A DNA stretch of 7,469 nucleotides from an uncultured Bacteroidales bacterium (GTDB lineage Bacteria > Bacteroidota > Bacteroidia > Bacteroidales > Paludibacteraceae), in assembly GCA_903929065.1 (NCBI GenBank), contig CAIYTJ010000286.1, positions 1 through 7,469 on the forward strand. Reading direction: 5' to 3'. Made by a program: the position numbers and the translations under genes. How positions within the stretch are numbered: the stretch's first letter is position 1; each line of letters begins with the position of its first letter. Below the pieces are notes generated by a model. The model was given only the letters and a program-made list of their open reading frames with translations, did not search any database and had not been told where the DNA came from. Positions 1-6,986 of the stretch are shown here, one piece after another.

Positions 1-2480
1 AGGTCAATGAAATGATTGAAACCCGAAAACCTGTACAATTTGAAGAGCCATTTAAAGATAAAATTTTCGATCTTACTTTTTATCCGATTATTGAACCTTC
101 AGGTGAAATCAACCAATTTGTTATTATTCACAGGGATGTAACTGCAATTAAAATGGCAGAACAAGTTCTGTTGGAAAGTGAAGAAAAATTCAGAACTTTA
201 GTGTTTGATATGCAGGTTGGTGTACTTTTACAGGGCCCAAAAGCGGAGATTTTATTGAGCAATCCAAAAGCTCTCGAATTGTTGGGACTGACAGAAGACC
301 AGTTACTGGGAAAAACATCCTTTGATCCGGATTGGAATGTGATTCACGAGGATGGAACACCATTTCCGGGTGAAACTCATCCTGTTGCAGTAGCAATAGC
401 TACGGGCAAACCGGTTATGGATGTGGTTATGGGAGTTTACAATCCGTCAATTAATGAAAGACTATGGTTATTGGTTCATGCAGTTCCTCAAATAGGTGAT
501 GATGGTAAATTGCAACAGGTGGTATGTACATTTATAGATATATCTGAACTTAAAAAAGCGGAAAATGAAGTAAAAGAAAGTGCGGAAAAATTTCGGAATC
601 TGGTATATGATATGCAAGTTGGAGTACTTCTTAACGGACAAAACTCCGAGATATTGTTAGCTAATCCCAAAGCTCTGGAATTGTTGGGATTAACCGAAGA
701 TCAGATTACCGGAAAGACACCTTATGATCCCGACTGGAGACCTATTCATGAGGATGGGACACCATTCCCAGGCGAAACTCATCCGGCTGCTGTGGTCATT
801 GCAACGCATAAAGCTGTAAAGAATGTCGTTATGGGCATTTACCAACCCTTACGTGGGGAACATGCCTGGTTTTTGATTAATGCGCAACCCCAGCTGGATA
901 ATGACGGAGAATTAATTCAGGTTGTAACCACTTTTGTAGAAATAACCGAGCTCAGAGAAGCCCAACGTGAATTGAGAGAAAGCGAACTCCGCCTGAAATA
1001 CCATTTTGAAAATTCACCCCTTGGAGTAGTAGAATGGAACTCTGATTTTGTGGTAACACAGTGGTCGGTTGAGGCTGAACGCATATTCGGCTACACAAAA
1101 GAAGAAGCCATTGGTAAACCGATTGGTGATTTGAATCTCATTTACGAAGAAGATTTACCGATAGTAAACCATACTATTCAACGGCTTACGAGCGGTGAGG
1201 AAGATACGGTGGTAAGTTCAAACCGTAATGTCACCAAATCCGGTTCAATCATCACCACAGTATGGTACAATTCGGTTTTATTTGACGAAAATCGAAAAAT
1301 GAATTCAGTAATTTCTCTTGTTCAGGATATTACAATTCAGAAAAAGGCAGAAGAATTATTAATAAACCTGAATGAAGAATTGGATAAAGGTATCAAAGAA
1401 AGAACGGCCGAATTAGTTATATCGAACGAGAACATTAAAATTGCCGAAGAAAAATACCGAACCGTAGCTGATTTCACGTATAACATGGAAACATGGATGG
1501 ACTCAAGTGGAAAATATATATATGTTTCGCCTTCGTCTTATAAAATTACAGGATATACAGCTGATGAGTTTATGGAAGATCCTGCTTTATTTACTAAAAT
1601 TGCTCATCCTGATGATAGGGAAATGGTTGAGAATCACTTCAAAGAAGATATGACCGGAACGGTATTGAAAGGAGCACTGGAATTTCGAATCATTACCAAA
1701 TCAGGAGTGGAACGTTGGATCGGGCATAGTTGCCAACCGGTCTATGATACTGAAGGAAAGCTGCTTGGTCAGCGTGGCAGTAACCGTAATATCACGAAAC
1801 AGAAACATGCCGAACTGGTGTTGATTGAATCTGAAAAAAATCTAAGGTTATTAACCCAGCGAATGGATGAAGTAGCTGAAGAAGAACGGATTCGCATTTC
1901 ACGAGAAATTCACGATGAAATAGGACACCTGCTTACCGCATTGAAATACGATACGGAAGGATTATTAAGTCATACGAACTTATCCGCCGAGCAGGTTAAA
2001 GAAGAATTGACCGGCATGGTTAGCATGATTGAAGCACTTATTGATACTGTTCGAAAAATTGCCACGGAATTGCGTCCGGGAATTCTGGATCATATGGGGT
2101 TAATCGCAGCAATTGAATGGAAAATCAAGCAATTCAGGTTGAAAAACAAAATTTGCTGTGAATATGAGATTGAAGAAATGGATATGAAATTCACAAAGAA
2201 TGAAACAACCTTCATTTATCGTATTTTACAGGAAATATTTACCAATGTAACGCGACATGCTAAGGCAACCAACATGTGGGTTGCAATAAGCTACAAAGAT
2301 GGTAACTTCATTATGAAAGTATCCGATAACGGCGTTGGCTTTGATATTCAGTCAGGACTTCAGAAAGGGTCACTTGGTTTACGGGGAATGATTGAACGTG
2401 CCAAGTCTATAGGTGGTGAAATTCTGTTAGAAAGTGAACCGGGAAAGGGAACAACAACAACACTTATACTTAAAAAATAG
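1..2480 (+). CDS. Multi-PAS sensor histidine kinase, HisKA_3 (NarX/DegS-like) type, 5' partial
   Basis: Sensor kinase that should autophosphorylate on a histidine and pass the phosphate to the response regulator encoded 35 bp downstream. The frame is open to the left edge (codons GTC AAT GAA precede the ATG at position 12), and the first ~50 residues are the C-terminal half of a PAS fold ending RDVTAIKMAE, so the true start lies outside the window. Numbering from the ATG at 12: partial PAS 1-50; PAS 56-189; PAS 190-323; PAS ~324-448; short coiled-coil linker ~449-481; PAS ~482-605; HisKA_3 dimerisation domain ~615-705 with the phospho-acceptor His634 in REIHDEIGH and the family motif ELRPGILDHMGL; HATPase_c ~735-822 with N-box EIFTN (Asn745), SDNGVGFD (771-778), GSLGLRG (786-792) and GKGT (811-814). 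All catalytic motifs look intact. No transmembrane segment is visible in this part, which suggests a cytoplasmic sensor unless the missing N-terminus contains one. The ligand is unknown; no haem or flavin signature was recognised. Confidence 0.95.
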   Translation, partial: VNEMIETRKPVQFEEPFKDKIFDLTFYPIIEPSGEINQFVIIHRDVTAIKMAEQVLLESEEKFRTLVFDMQVGVLLQGPKAEILLSNPKALELLGLTEDQLLGKTSFDPDWNVIHEDGTPFPGETHPVAVAIATGKPVMDVVMGVYNPSINERLWLLVHAVPQIGDDGKLQQVVCTFIDISELKKAENEVKESAEKFRNLVYDMQVGVLLNGQNSEILLANPKALELLGLTEDQITGKTPYDPDWRPIHEDGTPFPGETHPAAVVIATHKAVKNVVMGIYQPLRGEHAWFLINAQPQLDNDGELIQVVTTFVEITELREAQRELRESELRLKYHFENSPLGVVEWNSDFVVTQWSVEAERIFGYTKEEAIGKPIGDLNLIYEEDLPIVNHTIQRLTSGEEDTVVSSNRNVTKSGSIITTVWYNSVLFDENRKMNSVISLVQDITIQKKAEELLINLNEELDKGIKERTAELVISNENIKIAEEKYRTVADFTYNMETWMDSSGKYIYVSPSSYKITGYTADEFMEDPALFTKIAHPDDREMVENHFKEDMTGTVLKGALEFRIITKSGVERWIGHSCQPVYDTEGKLLGQRGSNRNITKQKHAELVLIESEKNLRLLTQRMDEVAEEERIRISREIHDEIGHLLTALKYDTEGLLSHTNLSAEQVKEELTGMVSMIEALIDTVRKIATELRPGILDHMGLIAAIEWKIKQFRLKNKICCEYEIEEMDMKFTKNETTFIYRILQEIFTNVTRHAKATNMWVAISYKDGNFIMKVSDNGVGFDIQSGLQKGSLGLRGMIERAKSIGGEILLESEPGKGTTTTLILKK
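177..980 (+). repeat. Tandem duplication of a PAS-domain coding unit (2 x 402 nt)
   Basis: Two consecutive 134-residue PAS units within the kinase (177-578 and 579-980) align without a gap. By hand count 88 of 134 residues are identical, about two thirds. Both carry the blocks DMQVGVLL, NPKALELLGLTEDQ and HEDGTPFPGETHP. The other PAS domains of the protein are much more divergent. This indicates an in-frame internal duplication, with differences concentrated in the half after GETHP (GKPVMD versus HKAVKN, NPSINERLW versus QPLRGEHAW). Confidence 0.9.
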
Positions 2481-2515
2481 AAATACCAACTACTCAAATA
2501 TAAAACGGAATAAAT

Positions 2516-3160
2516 ATGGAAACCGAAAGATTACGCATTCTTGTAGCCGATGATCATAGTGTTATGCGAAACGGCATTATAAAGTCGATTATGGAAACCT
2601 TCCCAAATGCTGAATTTGGTGAAGCAGCTAATGCTTCAGAAATTATGCATCAAATAAATACATCCAAATGGAATCTGGCGATTCTTGATATCAGCATGCC
2701 CGGCAGAAACGGCATGGAAGTATTGAAAGATATAAAAGAAAGTAATTCCGAGACTAAAGTAATTATGTTCAGCATGTACCCCGAAGACCAGTTTGCCATA
2801 AGGGCTTTAAAAGCAGGTGCATCGGCTTACCTGAATAAAGATGTTACAGCAAAAGAACTTGGAATGGCTATTCAAAAAATAATAAACGGCGGAACTTATA
2901 TCACTGCTTCTGTGGCAGAATTAATGACCATTGAGCTGCGTTATGACCATGATAAACCGATTCATGAAATTCTGTCGGATCGTGAACACCAGGTATTTTT
3001 GCTTATTGCCAGTGGGAAAAGCGTGTCGGTAATTGGCGAGGAACTTTCATTGAGTGTCAAAACCATTAGCGTTTACCGTTCCAATATTCTAGCCAAAATG
3101 AATCTGAAAAATAATTCGGAAATAACCCATTATGCTTTCAAGAATAATCTGGTGGAATAA
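2516..3160 (+). CDS. NarL/LuxR-family response regulator
   Basis: Cytoplasmic DNA-binding response regulator of 214 residues, the usual length for the NarL/FixJ family. The receiver domain (~6-125) has acidic-pocket residues Asp12-Asp13, phospho-acceptor Asp58 in LAILDISMP, Ser86 at the Thr/Ser switch position and Lys108 in YLNKD. The GerE/LuxR-type helix-turn-helix follows at ~152-208 (LSDREHQVFLLIASGKS, then LSLSVKTISVYRSNILAKM), which is the standard four-helix output domain. It lies 35 bp after the histidine kinase in the same direction with no terminator between them, so the two form an operon and a cognate pair. The start at 2516 gives a normal receiver N-terminus and is preceded by an A-rich leader without a clear Shine-Dalgarno site, as is common in Bacteroidota. 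A terminator follows its stop. Its target genes are not shown by the sequence; the twin upstream modules at 3415 and 6609 are candidates. Confidence 0.96.
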   Translation: METERLRILVADDHSVMRNGIIKSIMETFPNAEFGEAANASEIMHQINTSKWNLAILDISMPGRNGMEVLKDIKESNSETKVIMFSMYPEDQFAIRALKAGASAYLNKDVTAKELGMAIQKIINGGTYITASVAELMTIELRYDHDKPIHEILSDREHQVFLLIASGKSVSVIGEELSLSVKTISVYRSNILAKMNLKNNSEITHYAFKNNLVE

Positions 3161-3188
3161 TTGTCCCGATTGATTATCGTAAAATTTG

Positions 3189-3222
3189 AAAGGTGAAGTT
3201 TTTTAAAAGCTTCACCTTTTTT
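3189..3222 (+). terminator. Rho-independent terminator of the kinase-regulator operon
   Basis: A perfect 10-bp stem, AAAGGTGAAG (3189-3198) with CTTCACCTTT (3210-3219), encloses an 11-nt A/T-rich loop and runs into a T tract ending at 3222. It begins 29 nt after the stop codon of the response regulator. The A run on the left arm could also let it work on the opposite strand, but no minus-strand gene is near. Confidence 0.9.
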
Positions 3223-3247
3223 ATTGCTTACAAAACAATTCGCAATG

Positions 3248-3344
3248 CTCAACCCGCTACGGGGTTGAGATTCGTGGTTATTCTACAACCCCCAGTATCG
3301 CTACGCTCACTGGGGGTTATGCAAAGTTAACTCCTAACGGAGTT
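3248..3344. repeat. Cluster of three consecutive hairpins, REP-like intergenic element
   Basis: Three perfect inverted repeats lie in a row in non-coding DNA. Hairpin 1 is CTCAACCC (3248-3255) with GGGTTGAG (3262-3269) and loop GCTACG. Hairpin 2 is AACCCCCAGT (3287-3296) with ACTGGGGGTT (3309-3318) and a 12-nt loop that also contains CGCTACG. Hairpin 3 is AACTCC (3329-3334) with GGAGTT (3339-3344), loop TAAC, then further T residues. The G/C-rich stems stand out from the AT-rich surroundings, and the shared CGCTACG core suggests related units. They follow an already complete terminator, so they are not needed to end the upstream operon. From memory, Bacteroidota genomes carry dispersed intergenic hairpin repeats of this style; family membership was not checked. 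No transposase or flanking direct repeat is visible. Confidence 0.7.
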
Positions 3345-3389
3345 TTTCATCATACCCTTTTTACCTACTTAGTTTTTACTATGCAAAAT

Positions 3390-3405
3390 ATTCAATACAT
3401 TGAAT
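3390..3405. promoter_or_regulatory. Short perfect dyad ATTCAAT-AC-ATTGAAT
   Basis: Perfect inverted repeat with 7-nt arms and a 2-nt spacer, about 25 nt upstream of the centre of the ATAGGA-N5-TCCTA dyad before the oxidase gene. It could be a second regulator site or chance in AT-rich DNA. It has no counterpart upstream of the small-gene operon at 6740, so it is not part of the shared module. Confidence 0.3.
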
Positions 3406-3414
3406 GCTACACGC

Positions 3415-3431
3415 ATAGGACAAACTCCTAA
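3415..3431 (+). promoter_or_regulatory. Putative operator upstream of the multicopper oxidase gene (ATAGGA-CAAAC-TCCTA)
   Basis: Inverted repeat TAGGA-N5-TCCTA centred near 3423, roughly 90 nt upstream of the start site implied by the promoter box at 3500-3507. The same dyad with only one base changed across its 16-nt core, and with identical spacing to its promoter box, occurs at 6609-6625. Conservation of both sequence and spacing supports a transcription-factor site, probably for an activator given its distance upstream. The protein that binds it is unknown. Confidence 0.7.
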
Positions 3432-3470
3432 ATGCTGAAGTATAAATCTCTCATATCATTATTAGCTTTC

Positions 3471-3507
3471 AGCCTATTTTTTGAAATTATATTGAACTTT
3501 ATTTTTG
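3471..3507 (+). promoter_or_regulatory. Bacteroidota-type promoter of the multicopper oxidase gene
   Basis: The box TATTTTTG (3500-3507) fits the Bacteroidota -7 consensus TAnnTTTG. A T-rich upstream element ending in TTG (3481-3483) lies 16 nt before it, close to the usual -33 position. AGCCTATTTTTT (3471-3482) is identical in the second promoter at 6665-6676. Transcription would start at about 3512, leaving a leader of about 50 nt before the ATG at 3565. Confidence 0.7.
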
Positions 3508-3564
3508 TACCGTTCATAAACCGGATACTAGAATATTCATGTATAAATTTAAAAATGCAATTTT

Positions 3565-6525
3565 ATGAAGAGGCAAAATTTTACAACTTTGATTTCCATG
3601 ACAATTATTGTCATGATGTCAGTGAGCTTATTTGCCCAAAATTCAATAAGCTCTACTTTCAAAAGAAACGATTTAAAGAAACAGAAAAACCTGAATTGGG
3701 CTTCAGCTCCTTCTATTTACCCCGTTGCAGCTAATATTGCTACTCAGGTACCGATTGATCCAACCATTGTTCCCCAGTTTGTTGATCCGCTCCCACATTT
3801 TGCAGCCGGATTACGGGTAAATGCCAAAGCCGGAGGAAATCTTATTGTCAAAGCCGTTCCACACCAGCAAATTGCTCTTTCGACCGGAACAGTATTGAGT
3901 ACAGGCACCATCGGTTCTGCCAATCCATCAGTCGGGTTAGGTAATTACTGGACATACACTATTTCAAAAGATAATGGTACAACCTGGACGCCACCGTTAT
4001 GGCCGGCATTTACTATTGAAGCTCAACGGGGAAATCCACTGACTGTGAAATACCAAAACGGACTTTTCGGACAAACCTATGCCAGCGTCAATTTGACGGT
4101 GGAACAAATGATTCACTGGGCCATGCCGGTAATGACGCCTGATCCATATTCAGGCCCGGTACCGATTGTAACTCACCTTCACGGTGGTGAAGTTCCGTCT
4201 ATGTCAGATGGCGGGCCATATGCATGGTTTACGCCGGGTTATGCCATTAAAGGTGCAGCCTGGGGAATTGACGGAACCGATTCTATTTATCATTATGGAA
4301 ATACACAGGAACCTGCCACGTTATGGATTCATGATCATGCCATGGGTGCCACCCGTTTGAATGTTTATGCTGGACTTGCAGCGTACTACTTTCTTCGTGG
4401 TACAGATGAAGAAGCTGATAAACTCCCCGGATGGTCGGGCGATGATTTGGTAAAAGAAGTAGCACCGGCAGGGAAAACCGGTACTTTTAATTCGGTTCCT
4501 TATTTGCCGGAAATTGAAATTGCCATTCAGGACAGAATGTTTGATACACAAGGTGGCTTATATTGGCCAATTAATCCAACCAATCCGGAATTTCCAGAGT
4601 GGACACCGGAGTTTTTTGGAAATATAATGATGGTAAATGGTAAATCGTGGCCATTTTTAAGTGTTGCACCACGCAAATACAGATTCAGAGTGTTGGATGG
4701 TTGTAATGCACGATTTTTGAATTTATGGCTGAAAGATACCGTGAATAATGTATTGGGGCCTAAAATTCAGATTGTTGGCACTGATGGTGGATTACTTGAT
4801 TCACCGGTTACACTCGATGCTTCTATCATGAAAGCAAGTCCGCTGCCTTCAGGCTTTTCTCCTACCGGCTTATTTATGGCACCGGGCGAACGGTTTGATA
4901 TTATTATCGATTTTACAGGAATGCAGGGAAAGTCATTTACGTTATTGAATGATGCGGTATTTCCATATCCTTCAGGCGATGTGCCAAATCCGGGTTTGGA
5001 CGGGCGGATTATGCAATTTGTAGTTAACGGACAATTGGTTTCGGCAACTAATCATGCCAATGTTGGTGAAGATAAAAGTGAAGTTCCAACCGATCTTAGA
5101 AATAATGACATTGTAAAACTCACCAATTTCTCTGGAGGTGTGAATGTTACACCGGCTAAAAAACGTCAACTAACACTGAATGAAAGTGAAGGGTCGGGCG
5201 GTCCGCTCGAAATATTGGTAAATAATTCACACTACGACAATAATGGTATGGTGTCGTTACCCGGTTCATTCGGAGATGTAACCGAACATCCTACTGAAGG
5301 AACTTCAGAACTCGTTCAAATCATCAATACCACCATGGATGCACATCCAATGCATTTTCACCTGGTTGAGTTTCAACTTGTAAGTCGTCAGGCTTATGAT
5401 GCTATGGCCTATGAAATGGCTTATGGTGCTGCTTTTGCAGGAGGTGCCTATAAACCGGCAGCAGGTCCGCCATCTAACTATAATGTATTGAATTCAGATG
5501 GTGCATTGGGAGGAAATCCTTCTATTTCTTCATTTCTAACCGGCTCTCCAAGACCGCCTCTACCGGAAGAAAAAGGTTGGAAAGACACTTATAAAGCTTA
5601 TCCTGGAGAAGTAACGACATTCATAATCCGATATGCACCGACTGATGCTGCCATTGATGCTTCTGATTCACAACTCATGTTTGGTTTTGATCCGAGCAAA
5701 GGTCCGGGGTATGTTTGGCATTGCCACATTATCGACCATGAAGATAATGAAATGATGCGTCCGTATTATGTAGAACCATCGCCGCTACGCTCTCAGCAGG
5801 TTTGTCTGAATTCGACCGAAAATACGTATCAGGCTCCAACAGGAATGACCAATTATTTATGGAATATACCTGCAGGAGGAACACTTCTTTCAGGAGGCGG
5901 TGTGAATGATAATTCAGCGAAAATCAAATGGACAACTGCCGGACAAAAGCTGGTTACAGTGAATTATACAAGTGGAACTACAAAACTTTCAGTACCATCG
6001 GTATTTGGAGTAAACGTAAATAATATTCCGGGGACACCAACTGTAACCAATGTGAGCGGCGTTTTAACAAGTAATGCAACAAATGGAAACCAATGGTTTT
6101 ACTCTGCCACACAAGCTGGTTTAGGCGCTGCAATTAATGCTGCTACAAATAAAACTTATATACCACTTCAAAACGGCTGGTACTGGACAATGGTTACACT
6201 AACAGGATGTAATTCCAATGTGTCTAATAAAGTGAACTTCGTAAATACCGGATTGGCAATAACCGAAGCTGGTTATGATTTAAATGTTTATCCATCATTA
6301 AGCGATGGTCACTTCACAGCCTCCATTTCAATTCCGGGTCAGGAAACATTCAGCATTGTAGTTTTTAATGCCCTTGGACAAAGGATTTATGAGCAAAATA
6401 AGATAAATGTAAACGTAGAATTAAAACAGGAAATCGATTTAGGGAACGTACCGGGTGGAATATATTCTGTACTCTTTTCTACTAATACAAAGCAAGTTTT
6501 AAAGAAAATTTTCATAAGCAAATAG
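3565..6525 (+). CDS. Secreted CotA/bilirubin-oxidase-like multicopper oxidase with T9SS sorting tail
   Basis: Three-cupredoxin laccase-type oxidase that should couple one-electron oxidation of a phenolic, pigment or metal substrate to reduction of O2 to water; the actual substrate is unknown. Residues 1-24 are a signal peptide (hydrophobic core TLISMTIIVMMSVSLFA, likely cut before QN). All copper ligands are visible: HLHGG (His204, His206), WIHDHAM (His256, His258), HPMHFH (His594, His597, His599) and HCHIIDHEDNEM (His719, Cys720, His721, His725, axial Met730). EKGWKDT and the Met axial ligand match the CotA/bilirubin oxidase branch as known from the family. The domain is enlarged by an Ala/Gly-rich insertion at ~612-660. 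After the oxidase come a PKD-like module (~745-805), an Ig-like module (~820-893, with QWFYS and YTxLxNGWYW-like spacing) and a type A Por sorting domain (~905-986, DLNVYPSLSDG then GIYSVLF and KKIFISK). The product is therefore expected outside the cell or anchored on the outer membrane. It appears to be a single-gene transcript, with its own promoter and terminator. The ATG at 3565 is chosen because it opens the signal peptide. Confidence 0.96.
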   Translation: MKRQNFTTLISMTIIVMMSVSLFAQNSISSTFKRNDLKKQKNLNWASAPSIYPVAANIATQVPIDPTIVPQFVDPLPHFAAGLRVNAKAGGNLIVKAVPHQQIALSTGTVLSTGTIGSANPSVGLGNYWTYTISKDNGTTWTPPLWPAFTIEAQRGNPLTVKYQNGLFGQTYASVNLTVEQMIHWAMPVMTPDPYSGPVPIVTHLHGGEVPSMSDGGPYAWFTPGYAIKGAAWGIDGTDSIYHYGNTQEPATLWIHDHAMGATRLNVYAGLAAYYFLRGTDEEADKLPGWSGDDLVKEVAPAGKTGTFNSVPYLPEIEIAIQDRMFDTQGGLYWPINPTNPEFPEWTPEFFGNIMMVNGKSWPFLSVAPRKYRFRVLDGCNARFLNLWLKDTVNNVLGPKIQIVGTDGGLLDSPVTLDASIMKASPLPSGFSPTGLFMAPGERFDIIIDFTGMQGKSFTLLNDAVFPYPSGDVPNPGLDGRIMQFVVNGQLVSATNHANVGEDKSEVPTDLRNNDIVKLTNFSGGVNVTPAKKRQLTLNESEGSGGPLEILVNNSHYDNNGMVSLPGSFGDVTEHPTEGTSELVQIINTTMDAHPMHFHLVEFQLVSRQAYDAMAYEMAYGAAFAGGAYKPAAGPPSNYNVLNSDGALGGNPSISSFLTGSPRPPLPEEKGWKDTYKAYPGEVTTFIIRYAPTDAAIDASDSQLMFGFDPSKGPGYVWHCHIIDHEDNEMMRPYYVEPSPLRSQQVCLNSTENTYQAPTGMTNYLWNIPAGGTLLSGGGVNDNSAKIKWTTAGQKLVTVNYTSGTTKLSVPSVFGVNVNNIPGTPTVTNVSGVLTSNATNGNQWFYSATQAGLGAAINAATNKTYIPLQNGWYWTMVTLTGCNSNVSNKVNFVNTGLAITEAGYDLNVYPSLSDGHFTASISIPGQETFSIVVFNALGQRIYEQNKINVNVELKQEIDLGNVPGGIYSVLFSTNTKQVLKKIFISK

Positions 6526-6545
6526 TAACCTTAACTTGATGCAAG

Positions 6546-6590
6546 CCGGTGAACCAGGTGGTCATTGACCTGAGGTTCACCGGTTCTTTT
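6546..6590 (+). terminator. Rho-independent terminator after the multicopper oxidase gene
   Basis: A perfect 10-bp G/C-rich stem, CCGGTGAACC (6546-6555) with GGTTCACCGG (6574-6583), is followed by TTCTTTT (6584-6590). An inner stem (CAGGT with ACCTG) can shorten the loop to GGTCATTG. It starts 20 nt after the stop codon and separates the oxidase gene from the next transcription unit. Confidence 0.9.
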
Positions 6591-6608
6591 ATGGAGAAAT
6601 ATTTCACT

Positions 6609-6625
6609 ATAGGACAAATTCCTAT
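6609..6625 (+). promoter_or_regulatory. Putative operator upstream of the small-gene operon (ATAGGA-CAAAT-TCCTAT)
   Basis: Perfect 6+6 inverted repeat ATAGGA-N5-TCCTAT. It matches the site at 3415-3431 and sits exactly the same 85 nt (first base to first base) upstream of a TAnnTTTG promoter box. The match supports a common regulator for this operon and the oxidase gene. Confidence 0.7.
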
Positions 6626-6664
6626 CTGTTTAGGTAAATTAATCTCATGCAATTATTGGTTTTA

Positions 6665-6701
6665 AGCCTATTTTTTCATTTTGAATGACTGTGTAATTTT
6701 G
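6665..6701 (+). promoter_or_regulatory. Bacteroidota-type promoter of the small-gene operon
   Basis: The box TAATTTTG (6694-6701) fits the TAnnTTTG consensus. AGCCTATTTTTT (6665-6676) occupies the same relative place as in the oxidase promoter. A canonical -33 TTTG is not present at ideal spacing, since the T run is followed by C here, so this promoter may depend on an activator. Transcription would start near 6706, about 34 nt before the first ATG. Confidence 0.65.
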
Positions 6702-6739
6702 TAAAGTCTAAATTGTGAAGAAATATCAAAACAGAACCC

Positions 6740-6958
6740 ATGGCTATGAACTCATTTACGAGTAATATTAAACATTCAATGAACTCGTTGATAAGATTTA
6801 TACATGACGGTTCAATAATTGAGAATGAGAGCCAGATTGAGATAAATGAAAACCATGATTCTATAAAGGAAAGTTCTCCTGAAAAAGTTCAAAATAAGGA
6901 CAGAGTCAATGGTTTAACCGGTAAACATCAGGATTCATGCTGTGGTCATTTTTTCTAA
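6740..6958 (+). CDS. Small hypothetical protein with C-terminal CCGH motif
   Basis: A 72-residue protein of no recognised family. It has no signal peptide and no hydrophobic membrane stretch, so it is probably cytoplasmic. The middle (~27-55) is polar and charged and is likely disordered. The C-terminus carries His63, the pair Cys67-Cys68, His70 and two phenylalanines (SCCGHFF), a cluster that could bind a metal ion or take part in thiol chemistry; this is inference. The start could be the ATG at 6740 or the in-frame ATG at 6746, with no clear ribosome-binding site for either. Support for a real gene comes from the promoter and operator placed correctly upstream, shared with the oxidase gene, and from the next gene starting 28 bp after its stop. 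It begins a probable operon with that gene. Confidence 0.6.
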   Translation: MAMNSFTSNIKHSMNSLIRFIHDGSIIENESQIEINENHDSIKESSPEKVQNKDRVNGLTGKHQDSCCGHFF

Positions 6959-6986
6959 AGCACTGTAATCGCTACAATTAAATAAT

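Noticed and set aside
12..14. ATG at 12 as the true start of the histidine kinase
   Set aside because: The frame is open to the window edge and the protein would begin in the middle of a PAS fold, so this is an internal methionine.
190..670. Minus-strand open frames opposite the PAS repeats (190-396, 488-670)
   Set aside because: They lie wholly inside the strongly supported kinase gene on the other strand and show no recognisable protein features.
3248..3344. CRISPR array or insertion-sequence ends
   Set aside because: The three hairpins have different arms and no regular direct repeats or spacers, and there is no transposase gene or target-site duplication nearby.
3329..3346. Third hairpin (AACTCC-TAAC-GGAGTT plus T run) as a terminator
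   Set aside because: The stem is only 6 bp, the T run is short and partly within the stem, and the upstream operon already ends at 3189-3222. It fits the hairpin cluster better.
3432..3734. Open frame of 100 codons just before and overlapping the oxidase gene
   Set aside because: Its start lies at the edge of the ATAGGA-N5-TCCTA dyad, its first half covers the promoter, and its second half is a shifted reading of the oxidase signal-peptide region. It has no plausible promoter or leader of its own.
4283..5169. Minus-strand open frames inside the oxidase gene (4283-4465, 4321-4551, 4972-5169)
   Set aside because: They are antisense shadows of conserved oxidase coding sequence, without start context or family resemblance.
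6596..6605. Palindrome GAAATATTTC just upstream of the second operator
   Set aside because: It is only 10 nt, AT-rich and without a counterpart in the first module, so chance is sufficient.
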